Shown: piece by piece, positions 36,539-47,443 of the stretch
Layout: each line of letters opens with the position of its first letter
How positions within the stretch are numbered: position 1 is the stretch's first letter
Source: Eremomyces bilateralis CBS 781.70
Taxonomy: Eukaryota; Ascomycota; Dothideomycetes; Eremomycetales; Eremomycetaceae
Reading direction: 5' to 3'
DNA: 64,000 bases
Assembly: GCF_010015585.1 (NCBI RefSeq)
Contig: NW_022985074.1
Span: 310,001-374,000, forward strand
Translations under genes and position numbers: made by a program
Notes under the pieces: generated by a model
Seen by the model: only the letters and a program-made list of their open reading frames with translations
The model's database searches: none
Told to the model about the DNA's origin: nothing

Positions 36539-37898
36539 TTTCGGGTCGATGACCGTGAATTTCGTAATTGTTCGTCCAAAGGTGGTTGTTGCTGGGGAGT
36601 CGTACCGCCACCCGCTGTCCGGTTTATTTACATAATTCGTATCAGGGTCCAACTTTATCCCAACATCGCCACCAGCTTTCCTTCTATCACGTCTACTGAT
36701 TTATGCTTTGGTCTCGACTACCATTGTACCACATGGTATTACTGTCAGAGTTTCCCTGCGTGGGACTGCGGCAAAACGAATAGAGAGGCTTACACACATT
36801 GAGTTGGAGCCCTCAGAATTGAAGTCATTCCGCTTGCCACGTTTTCATTTTCCCTTAATTATGCCGAATGCGCATACTATGTACCTACCAATTGTACTCC
36901 AGACCCGGATGGATTGACCGCTATCAGCTTTCGGGAGCCTTACCGACAGCCTTCACATGAAGGTTGTATGATTCTCTTCTGAAAGATCATGGAGAGTTAG
37001 AAGTAAAGGGTTTGTGCAATCGCCTATGAATCCTACGAATCCTACAACAAATCCTGTCCCAGGAACGCGATCTGGGGGGCATAGCTACGCTCCCTATTTA
37101 CAAATGTCGCTAATTCCGTGACTTAAAACCATTCCACGGCCTTAATGCTTTCCTTAATCAAAGTCGAATTTATATATTTCCCCCTTCTGTTCCTGTTTCT
37201 CGCGTTGCGCCATTATTCAAGAGCTTGGAGGTGTTTGCCATGTCGATACGAATGCATGAGGGGTGTGCTCTTTGGCGAACTTGACAGGATAACGGCATTT
37301 GATACTTCCAGAGACGCAATCACGCAACTAGGTATTAGCGTTGTAGGAAACTGTGCTCCAATATTTGCTGGAATCCTGGTCTTTATTTTCAATTTTCTTC
37401 AACATTCAGCTCCCTCTAAATTTAATGAAACGAGAGATCGTCAGGTTTAGTTCCTTCGCGCAATCCTTTCTCCCTGTGCCCTGGAGTGGTAGGCCCTAGG
37501 TCTGCGATCTGCAGCTGGACCAGGCACCGCCCTAGGCAACGGATGAGAGACCCCCTGGTTTTCGGATCATCCGAGAACTGGACATTGAGAATTTGGGACT
37601 TGGGATTTGAGAGTGAACAGAACCGCGATCTCCACATCATTTGCACCTGGTGAGGTCCGTGAGGGTCTTCGTCTAGTTTATTCCCGAACGTCCCTCTTCC
37701 TCATCGCGTCTTTTCTTTCCTGCTCTTCTTTCCTGCTTCCTTGGCCGTTCATTGTCCGCAGGAACGTATCACTCCTTTTTACAGTGCACGGCATCTTTGT
37801 GCCTCCACCGTTATATATACCATAAAGTTTCTTCGAACCTCACGCCCTGCAACAGTCCAATTCCTGCTCAATCGCTCCTTAATTACGCCAATGCTATC
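36539..37898. other. intergenic 1.4 kb, no supported gene
   Basis: The upstream flank of both the TTL-like gene and the CFEM gene. An ATG-initiated frame of 101 codons at 37145-37450 contains two hydrophobic stretches but no recognised family. It is not called. No repeats were noticed. Confidence 0.5.
37811..37821 (+). promoter_or_regulatory. TATA-like box upstream of CFEM gene
   Basis: The sequence TTATATATACC lies about 80 bases before the CFEM start codon, a fitting distance for a core promoter element in fungi. Inference from position and sequence only. Confidence 0.4.
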
Positions 37899-38789
37899 AT
37901 GCGCTTTATCTCCGCCGCCGCCGCCGTCTCTTTCTTCGTCGCTCTTACCGTCGCGCAAGCAGACTTTAGAGGGCTTCCCGACTGCTCCGTAAGCTGAACC
38001 TCCTATACTCTAGAAATCCGAGTTTAAGAGCCAAATCACTAATATTCCTTCCTTGATAGCTCTCCTGCGCCATCGACACCGTCGGCAGCTGCAGTACTTC
38101 CGATGTTAAATGCATTTGCACCAACCCAGAGCTGATTAGCGAGCTCGCGTGCTGCATCTCGGACCTCTGTAGTACGGCTGACCAACAAGGTACGCTTCTC
38201 CCGCCCCTTTTAGTAGTACTATGAATATCTGAAGTACTAATACGTCGCATCTATAGCTACTATCAGCTTCATCAGTACCATCTGCAGTAGTTACGAACTA
38301 TCCGTCCCTACCTCCGCATCTTGCCCTACGAGATCCTCTCAGATCTCATCTCTCAGTGCGACCGGGTTCCGTACTGGGATCCCGGCTCCCGTTGCGGCTC
38401 CTTCTGGTAGTCCCACCTCACAAGGCGATAGTACTACAACAACAGTCACCCCACCGGCCGGAACCAGTGCTGGCGGTAGTACCGGGCTCAGTACCGCCGT
38501 GAGCGCCGGGATAGGCGTCAGTGTGGCAGTTGGCGTGCTGCTCTCTTGTGCCATTGGATTTTTCATATTCCGGGTATTGGCAAAGAAACGGAAGGAGGAA
38601 ACCACCAGTGGGGGAACCGACGTGGAGACGAGCTATCTGGACTTGCCAGAACTTGGTGATTCCGTTCATGGCAAGAGTATATCAGAACTTAACGATCCTG
38701 TTCGTGTCGAAGAGTTAGATGGAAGTATGAGCATATTGTCCGAAATGGGAACTAATGATGAACCGAGGGCAGAACTGGAGGGAAGCTGA
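37899..38789 (+). CDS. CFEM-domain membrane protein
   Basis: CFEM is a fungal extracellular eight-cysteine module; members bind heme, sit in the cell wall, or act as receptors or effectors. Exons 37899..37988, 38060..38189 and 38257..38789 (introns 71 and 67 bases) encode 250 residues. A signal peptide (MRFISAAAAVSFFVALTVAQA) precedes the module. Its cysteines run DCSLSC, GSC, KCIC, ACC, DLC and STIC, and an Asp stands before the KCIC pair, as in heme-binding members. A Ser/Thr/Gly stalk leads to a membrane span (GIGVSVAVGVLLSCAIGFFIF), a stop-transfer AKKRKEE and an acidic 60-residue tail. This makes it a one-pass membrane type rather than GPI-anchored. A decayed relative lies about 7 kb downstream. 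Confidence 0.9.
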
Positions 38790-39411
38790 CAGAATAGTAA
38801 AAGGGGACGGTGGATGGGGTCAATTTATGTTGCCTTAACTTAATACAGATTTTCAATGCACCAATCTTACCGTATAGGTAATGTGGATGATGTTAGGTTA
38901 CCCATTGCAGTGAGCCCAGTCTAGTGAGCGATGGCCTATGACAGGACGCTGCTCATGTGTCTAAAAGTCAGGGCATTACAGAGGCTCCTTCATTTAGTCA
39001 AATTCAAACGACTCCAGCCTTGGACCCGGCAGCACCGGCACAGGCAATAAGTAAGAGAATCCATGTTAGGCGGCAAGGGGCATCAGTTAACTGGACATTC
39101 AGATGGAACAGTGCAGCAAGGCTGCGCCTTCGGTAGCATTACAGATCTCGGCTACAGACCAGAAAGCAACGATATCGACTCCGCCTTATTTCAGCCTTTC
39201 TCCTTCCATCTTGGATGAAATAAATGGTACGTTGTTCTTGGGCCCTACCTAGCCTGCCTCCCATCTCCTCTTCTCAACACGCTTTTCGCATTTCCCAAGC
39301 TCCTTGCGCTCCCTTCATTGATCGATCTTAGATTGAACCGCTACTGAGCTGTCCTTTCTCTTGAGGGATTAAGTTTGCATTCCACAATAAAACGCTACAC
39401 AACCGAGGACC
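38790..39411. other. intergenic, no gene seen
   Basis: The stretch between the CFEM gene and the NLR-like gene on the same strand. No open frame of note. It should contain the promoter of the receptor gene. Confidence 0.6.
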
Positions 39412-42400
39412 ATGGATGATTTAGATCTCCACCGAATCGACCAGATCAAAGCAGCTTTGAAAGACAAAAAGCTCGTCATTGTGACTGGGTCAGGAGTAAC
39501 ATTGAATGCCACGGCGACTCTCTCCGGCGATGCACTAGATGAGTTGTCATGGACTGGCTTGATCAATCATGGACTCGACTTTCTCGTCAAAAGCGGCAAG
39601 GTTGAGGCGGATGATGACGATTTAAGAAACGCACGAAAAAAGCTTAAAGATCCCAAGCCCAGCTCAAAACAACTGCTACGGGCAGCAGGAAGATTGAAGG
39701 AGCTTTTGGAAGACACCGACCAACTGTCAAACTGGCTGGACTATAGGTTCGGTAAGCTGTCAAAGCAAGTCAGGCATCCTGGCATCCTGAATGTTTTGAA
39801 GTCCTTCCACGAGAACGGTACTCAACTGCTCACAACAAACTACGATGATCTTCTGGAGGAAGGATATTGTAAATTAACCCGTATCGGGCGGATGGATCAT
39901 CAGCAACTCCGGAAATTCCAGAGCGGAAATTTGCGCGGCGTCGTTCACCTGCACGGCAGCTTCCATGACCCCAACGACGTTATCCTCGATGCAACGGATT
40001 ACTACAAAATCGCCTCGTCAAACGACATCCAGGAACTTCTGAGGTCGATTTGGAACACGCATACTATCTTATTCGTTGGTTGTGGATCCGGGTTGGAGGA
40101 CCCAAACTTCGGCGCGCTGTTGGATTGGGCGAAAGAAGATCAGAAAAATATCGCGGATCGGCATTTTCTCTTGGTTTCTACTGAGGATCGGTTCGACTTC
40201 CCGCGTCTGATGCGGTTGGAATTTGGCACAAGCTATGCAGACCTAGTGCCTTTCTTACAGCGACTTCTGGACGACCCGCGACGACCAGCAGCAGGGCCAG
40301 CGTCAGGTGCGCAATCCTCTTAGTGCTTTTAGATATTCCTGTGACTCCGTGTATATCCACCGAATAGCGAATGGATCTGATGTACTCCGTATGTGTTGGT
40401 ATAATGACGTGTTTTTACCGGATAGTCGATCGTTCTAAAGTCCTTGCGTCTGATGATGAGGCTCGGAGCCTCAAAAAGGAGAAAGACGGTTTGTGTCGCC
40501 CTGTCCGAACTCCAGCCTTGATTGAGAGAACTAACAGGTTACAGACTGCCTCAACTCCATCGGATTTCCCGACATCAACGCACGGAGGCTGAACATAGCC
40601 GATGCCCATCCCGATACGTGCGACTGGCTATTTCAAACCGCTGAGTTCATAGAGTGGCGGGACCGCACCGACCTACCGAACCACAATGGTGTACTCTGGA
40701 TCAAAGGCAAACCGGGCGTGGGGAAGTCAACGTTGATGAAGCATGCACTGGACCACCTTGAGAACATTTTCGCCGACCACTCGATCATATCGTATTTCTT
40801 CAACGCTCGAGGCGGAATTCTCGAGAAGTCTCCTCTCGGCATGCTCCGGTCGATCGTGTACCAGCTCGTGAACAAAGATGCTGTCCTGTATGAACATTTC
40901 CTCTCCATGTTTCGTGAGAAGAAAAGACTTCAAAGACAAGAAGTCCCTGAGTGGCAAGAGTCGGAATTGAAGGACTTTATAATGTCGGAAATAAGGCAGT
41001 GGAAACGGAAGCCACTTGTCCTTCTTCTTGACGCGCTAGATGAGTGTAACGAGCCAAATGTGCGAGAGGTAGTTAGATTTCTCGAGGACCTGAGTATTTA
41101 TGCTGTTAGAGCTGGTGGTACCTTGAGGACTTGTCTCTCGAGTCGTCACTATCCCCACGTTAGCATAAAAAAGAGCCTGGAATTCACGGTGGAGAGGATT
41201 AGGGATCACGATAAGGATATAGCGAGGTATACCCAAGAAAGGTTGATACAAATGTATGACGGTGTGGACCGGGAAGATATCCACAACGTCACCAAGGAGA
41301 TCCGAGAAAGAGCAAATGGGATTTTCTTGTGGGTCGTCCTTGTTGTTTCTCTGCTCAATATAGCCTACGACAAGGGCCGCGTTGAAGCAATGCATAAGAC
41401 ATTGGAAGAAGTACCGAACGATCTCGAGGAACTGTTCAACACGATTTTGAGCAAGGGAGATGAACATAAGGACGAGACAACGCTCATGCTGCAATGGGTG
41501 CTCTTCTCTCGGCGACCGCTGGGGCCCGAAGAGCTCTTCTTCGCCGTAACTAATTGGATCGAACCCAAAGTCAGCAGCGAGGTTATCCATCGACGCATCA
41601 CCGAGTCTTCTAGGGGCCTGATCGAAGTCCGAAAAGGGTATGCCTCGGTGCAATTCATTCACTTATCGGTCAAGGACTTCCTCCTTCGAAACCGTAGGCT
41701 ACTGACACTGGACCCGACGCTGGGACCGGAGCCTATCAGCGCTAGTCATGGTCGATTGTGGGCGTGCTGCTGGGCCTGTATTGAGCGAGTGAACACGGGG
41801 TGATAAATCAGCAGAGCGCGTGGGCGCTAAGAAATCGACCTTTCCACGTGTATCCGGTCAGGCATGTGTTCAATCATGCAGACAAGGCAGCTTCGGAAGG
41901 TATCATGAAAGAGACTATCTCACAGTGGCTACGGAAGCACAAGGACTGGTTTGAGTGGTGGAAAACATATATCAGGGCAACAGTACATATTAGCCCAACT
42001 AGCCCCGGGATGGAGCATCTAGTGACAACAGCGGACGCACAGGTAGGACTTCTTTACACGTTATCAGTTCTTGGTCTTCAACAATTGGTCCAGTACGTTC
42101 TGACTGGGAAATACGACGACGTCAACGCGCAAGGGGGGAAATACGGCACCGCGCTCCAAGCCGCGGCGCGTTTTGACCATAACGAGGTGGTCAAGCGGCT
42201 GCTAGATAGCGGCGCCAACGTTAACGCGGAAGGCGGGGTATACGGTACCGCGCTCCAAGCCGCTGCGGCTACTGGTTACCAAGAGGTGGTCGAGCAGCTG
42301 TTAGACCGCGGCGCCAACGTTAACGAGCAAGGTGGGAAATACGGTGCCGCACTCCAAGCGGCGGCGGTTTTTGGCCACGAAAAGGTGGTCGAGCAGCTGC

Positions 42401-42522
42401 TGACGCGTGGCGCTAATGTGAACCCACAAGCCGGCGGGTATTACGACACCGCTTGTTGCGGCGGCAGTTTATGGCCACGAAAAGGTAGTCGAGCAGTTAC
42501 TCGCGAGTGGTGCCAACGTTAA
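39412..42522 (+). CDS. SIR2-NACHT-ankyrin NLR-like (STAND) protein, C-terminal repeats frame-disturbed
   Basis: Exon 1 (39412..40306) encodes a SIR2-like NAD-binding domain: VIVTGSGVT (22-30), TTNYDD (141-146), HLHGS (179-183) and FVGCGSGLEDPNF (221-233). The Asn and His are those expected of SIR2-family NADases. Exon 2 (40426..40488) is a short charged linker. Exon 3 (from 40545) holds a NACHT ATPase with Walker A GKPGVGKS (about 374-381) and Walker B LLLDALDEC (about 480-488), then winged-helix-type sequence (FIHLSVKDFLL). A frame change follows at 41764-41831; a 68-base GTGCTG...TAAG intron (41764..41831) would bridge it, but a true frameshift is possible. From 41832 a helical region leads into ankyrin repeats. 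A unit two bases short near 42450 moves the frame, so the read protein ends at 42522; two more repeat units continue to 42619 in the other frame. It is probably an intracellular immune or incompatibility receptor. Confidence 0.82.
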
Positions 42523-42616
42523 CGCACAAGGCGGGAAGTCCGACACCGCACTCCAAGCAGCAGCGGCTAGAGGGCACACAAAAATAGTCGAACAGCTACG
42601 GGCACATGGTGGGAAA
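42121..42616 (+). repeat. near-identical 99-base ankyrin-coding tandem units
   Basis: Five to six units of 33 codons with the consensus TALQAAAxxGHxxVVEQLL and GANVNxQGGKYG. Unit starts (the Thr/Ala codon) are at 42148, 42247, 42346, 42448 and 42545. Spacings are 99, 99, 102 and 97, so one unit gained a codon and the next lost two bases. Units are alike at DNA level, not only protein level, pointing to recent expansion or gene conversion. Confidence 0.85.
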
Positions 42617-42619
42617 TGA

Positions 42620-43641
42620 GGAGAATTGGCGATCCTTATACGACCGTCCAGTATTCAAGAGAGCTCCATTGCAACTTGTTGAGGTATTAGACTGCAATCG
42701 AGAGGATTTTGAAGACTGTTCGTTTTTTTCTCTTTCTTGACTCTCCATGTAATTGAGAGATCCACCGGGAAGGTGAGGATGGGGGACAGTTGACAGGTAT
42801 TGAAAGGGTTGGGAATACGCTTCAGTGTCGTAGGAAGGAGTCGTTTAGATAGCGTAGACTAAACTTGGGCATCCTCCATGATTAAGTAAGGCAGCAAAGA
42901 AAGGCAATAGTAGGTAACCAGTTAGGGCATTGATGACTTGAAATCAGGGTTGAATTCTTGAAAGCGCTGTTGGAGACCTGATGAACAATGGGTACTTCGG
43001 CTTTCTTGTCTCAAAAGCATAGCAACGGGGACTGGATATCCATGCATTCCCCCTCCAGATTCGACAGCGACTGGATGGATGCAGCACGCAATCCCGATGC
43101 TATGTTTGGAGTATGATAGGTGGATGGGATGATGAAGTTCAAACGAGAGCTCGAAAAAGGGGGAAACTTCAGTTCGACGGCTGCCTTTAAACCTCAGGCA
43201 GCGAATCGAACAGACTTTAATGTCATGTGACATGCTCACCTGAGCAGGATGCTATTAATAACATTCGTGTAGTCATCAGAAACCTATTACCTATTGTTGT
43301 CTTCTCATAAGAGAAAATGGTATCGAAACTCGGAGATATGCCTTCCTTCTTGAGCCCGGAGTTAGGTGTCAACGATGTTACGAATACCATGATGTGCCTG
43401 CTGGGAGAATGGTCGGACAAATCGGGGGCCGACTTTGGAAGTCGGAGGTCTCGGCCACCAGTGGGCCAGTGGACTGGTTCATGTCGAAAAGGTGGTGTCC
43501 AATGTGATACGAACGGTCAAAGAGTAATATGGCCATGGCGATCGGACCTACATTTATTCATTCCTTCGTTAACTCCGGTCTATCGTTCATTTAAAGTCCT
43601 AATACCCTCACTCTTCCTGCTGCGTTAGTTGCGAACCGCTC
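42620..43641. other. intergenic 1.0 kb, no supported gene
   Basis: The 3' flank of the NLR-like gene and promoter of the NAPE-PLD-like gene. Minus-strand frames (105 and 65 codons) show no similarity. No transposon ends were recognised. Confidence 0.55.
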
Positions 43642-45048
43642 ATGTCCCGATATAAGTCTTCCATACAACGACTGCTCAAGCAGCGCAGTTTCCACCGTAC
43701 AGCATTGGTGTCGTCCAGTATGACTTCCGCGATCTTGTATTCCGCGACAATATCCCCGGCGAAAATTACGGGGGCGGTGCCGGAAGATGCCCCGGAATTG
43801 GAGCACCATTTGAAGGGGAAGAAGGGGTTCAGGAATCCGTGGACATCGTGGAAGGACATCACGTTTTGGGGTGCGCTCAAACTCATATTCACAGGGTATG
43901 GCATGCCTTGGAATAATTCTACGATGACTATTAATCGATGATATGAAGTGGAATACCCAATCCAGATACCACACAGTGTACGATCCCAGTTCGCAAGCCT
44001 CAATTCCCCACCACCCGCGAAACCTCCACTCTCCGTGCAACCTGGCTCGGCCACGCCTCCTTCTACGTCGAGTTCCCCTCGGGCTTCCGCGCGCTCTTCG
44101 ACCCCGTCTTCGAACCCCGGTGTTCGCCCGTGAGCTTCTTGGGACCCAAACGCTACACGCCTCCGCCCGTGGAGGTCGAGGACATCCCGATCATCGACGC
44201 GGTGATCATCTCGCACAACCACTATGACCACCTCTCGCTGCCGACGCTGACGAAGATCAAGGAGCTGCATCCGAACGTACAGTTCTTCGCGCCGCTGGGG
44301 AATAAGGAGTGGTTTGTGAGCTGCGGGTTCCATAATATTACGGAATTGGACTGGTGGGAGAGTCGGGATGTGAAGTTGTCGTCGACGGCGAAGCCGGCGG
44401 TGGCGAAGGTGGGGCATGATTTGGCTGGAGATCAGGGACAGAATGGGATTGTGCCCGACATTGAGGCGACGATTGGGTGCCTGCCGTGCCAGCATATCAG
44501 TTCCCGGACGCCATTTGACCGAGGGCATACGCTCTGGGGATCGTGGAGCGTTGAGAGCGGTGGCAAGAAGCTCTGGTTCGGAGGGTACGTGTATCATTTA
44601 TCTCCCCTTTCCCCCCTATTTCGCATCCTAACCATCTCTCAGTGACACTGGCTACCGCGGCGTCCCCTCCCTCCCTCCAAGCGAAGACGACTACGGCCCA
44701 GAGCACGACTATCCCCACTGCCCCGCCTTCAAATCTATCGGTGAACTCCGCGGGCCGTTCGACCTAGGACTCATCCCCATCGGCGCCTACGAGCCACGAC
44801 ATTTCATGTCGCCGATGCACGCGAATCCATACGACAGCGTCAACATCTTCATCGACACGCAGTGCAAGAAAGCGCTCGGGATGCACTGGGGCACTTGGGT
44901 ATTGACGGGCGAGGAGGTGATGCAGCCGCCGGAGGTGTTGAAGAAGGCGATGGCGTGGAAGGGGTTGCCAGAGACGGGAGTGTTTGATGTGTGTGATTTG
45001 GGAGAGACGAGGGAGTTTGAGGAAGAGCAATCGGTTGCGAAGTTATGA
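43642..45048 (+). CDS. FMP30: NAPE-PLD-like metallo-beta-lactamase-fold phospholipase (Fmp30 family)
   Basis: Cleaves N-acylphosphatidylethanolamine to N-acylethanolamine and phosphatidic acid; yeast Fmp30 is mitochondrial. Exons 43642..43895, 43949..44584 and 44643..45048 (introns 53 and 58 bases) give 431 residues. Zinc-site motifs are [29 protein letters not shown] (HxHxDH), [35 protein letters not shown] and [13 protein letters not shown]. Together they match NAPE-PLD rather than a generic beta-lactamase. A basic leader ([19 protein letters not shown]) could target mitochondria. Yet the C-terminus is AKL, a peroxisomal type signal. Exons 2 and 3 each start with C-ending codons and end with G-ending ones. 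Confidence 0.91.
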
Positions 45049-45280
45049 TGCGCTCGTTCAATGACATAGAGGTCCTTCATCACGACTGGTTGAAGGCAGG
45101 TTGGATAGGGTGTTGGCCAGTGGAGGACTCGGCTGTGATACCCAACTTTTATTTTATACAAATTGCTAATATCTCTCACCAGGATTTCCCGGCTCCTAGC
45201 TGTTATATCCAACTCAAACGCTCTTTAATCCCATAATAACGCCTGCTCCACCAATCTCCACCAACTCCTCCTCCTCACCC

Positions 45281-46070
45281 TCACAACTCTGCAAACACCA
45301 CCCCCATCACCACCATCATCACCATCGCCACCACCGGCACCCTCCATGCCACCACCGGCACCCTCCATGCCACATCCATCTTCTCCGCCGCCCCCGTCCC
45401 CCCTCCCTGCTCTACCACATCCCCCCCTCCACCACTAATGCTCGCCCCCTCCGTCAGCGCAAACGTCTCATTGAAAGGATCCGGCATCGCGCTCGTCGGC
45501 GCGGCCGTCTGCAGCGGGTTCACGTCCGTGAGAAGCGGCTCGTTCGAGAGGGTCATGGAGGGGTAAGTGGAGGTTTCGGCGGGTAGGAAGGTGGTGAGGA
45601 GGAAGGTGGTGGAAGGGGTGGGTTTGAGGGTGGCCATTGAGGTGGAGGGGGTTCAGAAGTGGGAGGTGAGAGAGGCTTCCGGGGGATGTATTAGTGGTGA
45701 ACTCACTTTGCGGGGTGGATCGGGGAAGGGAGTGAGCAGAAGACATACTTTGTTGTTCGTGAGGACTACACTGCTCTATGATGGCTTGTTTCAGTCCGGC
45801 GATAACGGTCTCATTCTTGCAGACAGGTGGGGTCGGTCAACGCGCAGCCGCTGTCCACGATGTCGTTGAGAATATATCCTAGCTGTCCCTGCCGCTTCTA
45901 TCACTTTTCAGTTTGATTTTTTCGCGCCTCCGATGCTGCGGAACATTTCGCCGGGTTGGGACAGGTGTGGAGGGTATCAAGCAGCAAACTCACTGCGCAT
46001 GGTGGGAGGTCGACGAGGCTTTGCGCGACGACGATGGGCGACAATGATAGGGTGAGTAATTGTGTGAGGA
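45281..46070 (-). pseudogene. Decayed CFEM-domain gene
   Basis: On the minus strand a hydrophobic leader (QLLTLSLSPIVVAQS) and LVDLPPCA end at a GTGAGT donor (about 45994). After an apparent intron (45883..45993), the CFEM core continues as ILNDIVDSGCALTDPTC, and the next block KNETVIAGLKQAIIEQCS lies in another frame, two bases short at the CxC position near 45822-45826. No in-frame ATG precedes the leader. A downstream open frame (45281-45637) has a Ser/Thr/Gly-rich stalk and a hydrophobic end like a GPI signal and may be its last exon. The parts are clearly CFEM; loss of function is inferred and could instead reflect a sequencing error plus an unseen first exon. Confidence 0.55.
45327..45373. 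repeat. 21-base tandem duplication
   Basis: A 21-base unit occurs twice without mismatch (45327-45347 and 45348-45368), with the start of a third copy. On the minus strand it would encode a doubled AWRVPVV in the tail of the CFEM-like remnant. Confidence 0.85.
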
Positions 46071-46674
46071 CAATCCGTTGGATTATCTTATTGTTGTGTT
46101 ACCTCTCCCTTCTTTAGGCTTCTGCGTCTTCATCGCCTCGAGGTCCGTTGAGATGAGGATATATGACCGATGGACACACTATGGGTGCATCGTATCCCGC
46201 TATATTTTGACTAACTCCATTAATTTCTCAGATTTTTTCCTCACCCGTATGTCGATTGATGCTTTTGTCTTCTCTATTTTCGGATATGTGGTGCAGCCTT
46301 AGCTTGTACCACGTTTCCGCGTCCAGCGTCTGAGCACGCCAGGAATGTAACCGAACCACAGGTCTCACGATAGAATGTCATTACCAGCCACTCGGCACTT
46401 GCTGGACTGGAGTGCTTGTCTGTCTCTGTCGCTTCGGTTGTTCTAGACATAGTCCTCTTTGTTTTCGTGTCTGCTTGTCACCAGTCGTATGACGTAACTT
46501 GCCTTCGACAACCGTATCCATCCTTTGACGTTTGAAAGGGGAACGCCAGACAGACGCTTCTGCATTTGGGTACATTACCACATAAGAGTCGACATCACCT
46601 TCCTCCAGTATGATTCTTCAGTCAACGATCGATTCGAAGCCGAGCGACGTGGGGACCAGCGGTTTGCCTCCGGC
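46071..46674. other. intergenic, no gene seen
   Basis: The stretch between the CFEM-like remnant and the orphan ORF, pointing outward from both. Short frames only. Confidence 0.5.
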
Positions 46675-47325
46675 ATGTTCGCGATACCGATATATGCACG
46701 CCACTCCTTCTCGTATTTCTCCCCCAAGTCGCCAGAATACGGGGTACATAGACCAAGGATGAGTTTCGACGATCCAAAGGCGTCATACTCTCGGTATGGT
46801 TCTTCCTCTTCCCAGGAACATTCAGACGCTCTCGACTTCATGATCCCTCCTTTTGCAATGCACTTCGCTAATTATCACCTTCTCCCCTACAGGACGATGC
46901 ACGCTCACACCGTCAAACAAATTGAGCATCTCTCTCCCCACATGCCGAAATCTCCACCACCGACGTTCAAACCACACAGCCCTACCTTGACCGGACTTTC
47001 CAGAACCAAGCAGCCAGGAGTGCTGCTCTGCTCCCCTCGAGTTTCGAGCGCACGTCCTAATCTTTCCGAACCCGCGACCCTGATTAGCCCATTGGCGCTG
47101 TCTTCGCTGCTTGGGAAACCGCGGTCGACATGTCATGTTGAATCCGGACTAGGGGCGAAGACGCTGCAGCCGGGACAGGGTTCGGATATGAAGACGCCTT
47201 CCAATACCACGCCGAGCAAAGAAGAGGGGGGAGAGCGGAGTGGCGCTGAAGCAGATGAAACGAGCCAGGGAAGAAGACCTGAGAACGGTCGCCAATGTCA
47301 GGGATCGAGGATACCAGGAGGATGA
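46675..47325 (+). CDS. Hypothetical protein, unrecognised
   Basis: The open frame actually extends upstream to 46525, but its first ATG is at 46675 (MFAIPIYARHSFSYFSP), giving 216 residues. It is rich in Ser, Pro and His, with no membrane span and no family I recognise. PPTFKPHSPTLTGLS and SPLALSSLLGKP look like motif-bearing disordered sequence. A second frame at 47240-47443 overlaps its end and reads like coding sequence (ALKQMKRAREEDLRTVANV), so the true gene may switch to it through an intron or frameshift that I could not place. Treat as an uncertain, possibly lineage-specific nuclear-type protein. Confidence 0.4.
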   Translation: MFAIPIYARHSFSYFSPKSPEYGVHRPRMSFDDPKASYSRYGSSSSQEHSDALDFMIPPFAMHFANYHLLPYRTMHAHTVKQIEHLSPHMPKSPPPTFKPHSPTLTGLSRTKQPGVLLCSPRVSSARPNLSEPATLISPLALSSLLGKPRSTCHVESGLGAKTLQPGQGSDMKTPSNTTPSKEEGGERSGAEADETSQGRRPENGRQCQGSRIPGG

Positions 47326-47443
47326 GTTTGGGGAATCCGGCAATGCTGGAGTTGGAGGGGGGAAAGAAGAATCGGAATCGAAATCGTTTGGGACTGAGGT
47401 TGGGATGGTTGGGGAGGATGCGGGAACGATGATCGAGGATTGA

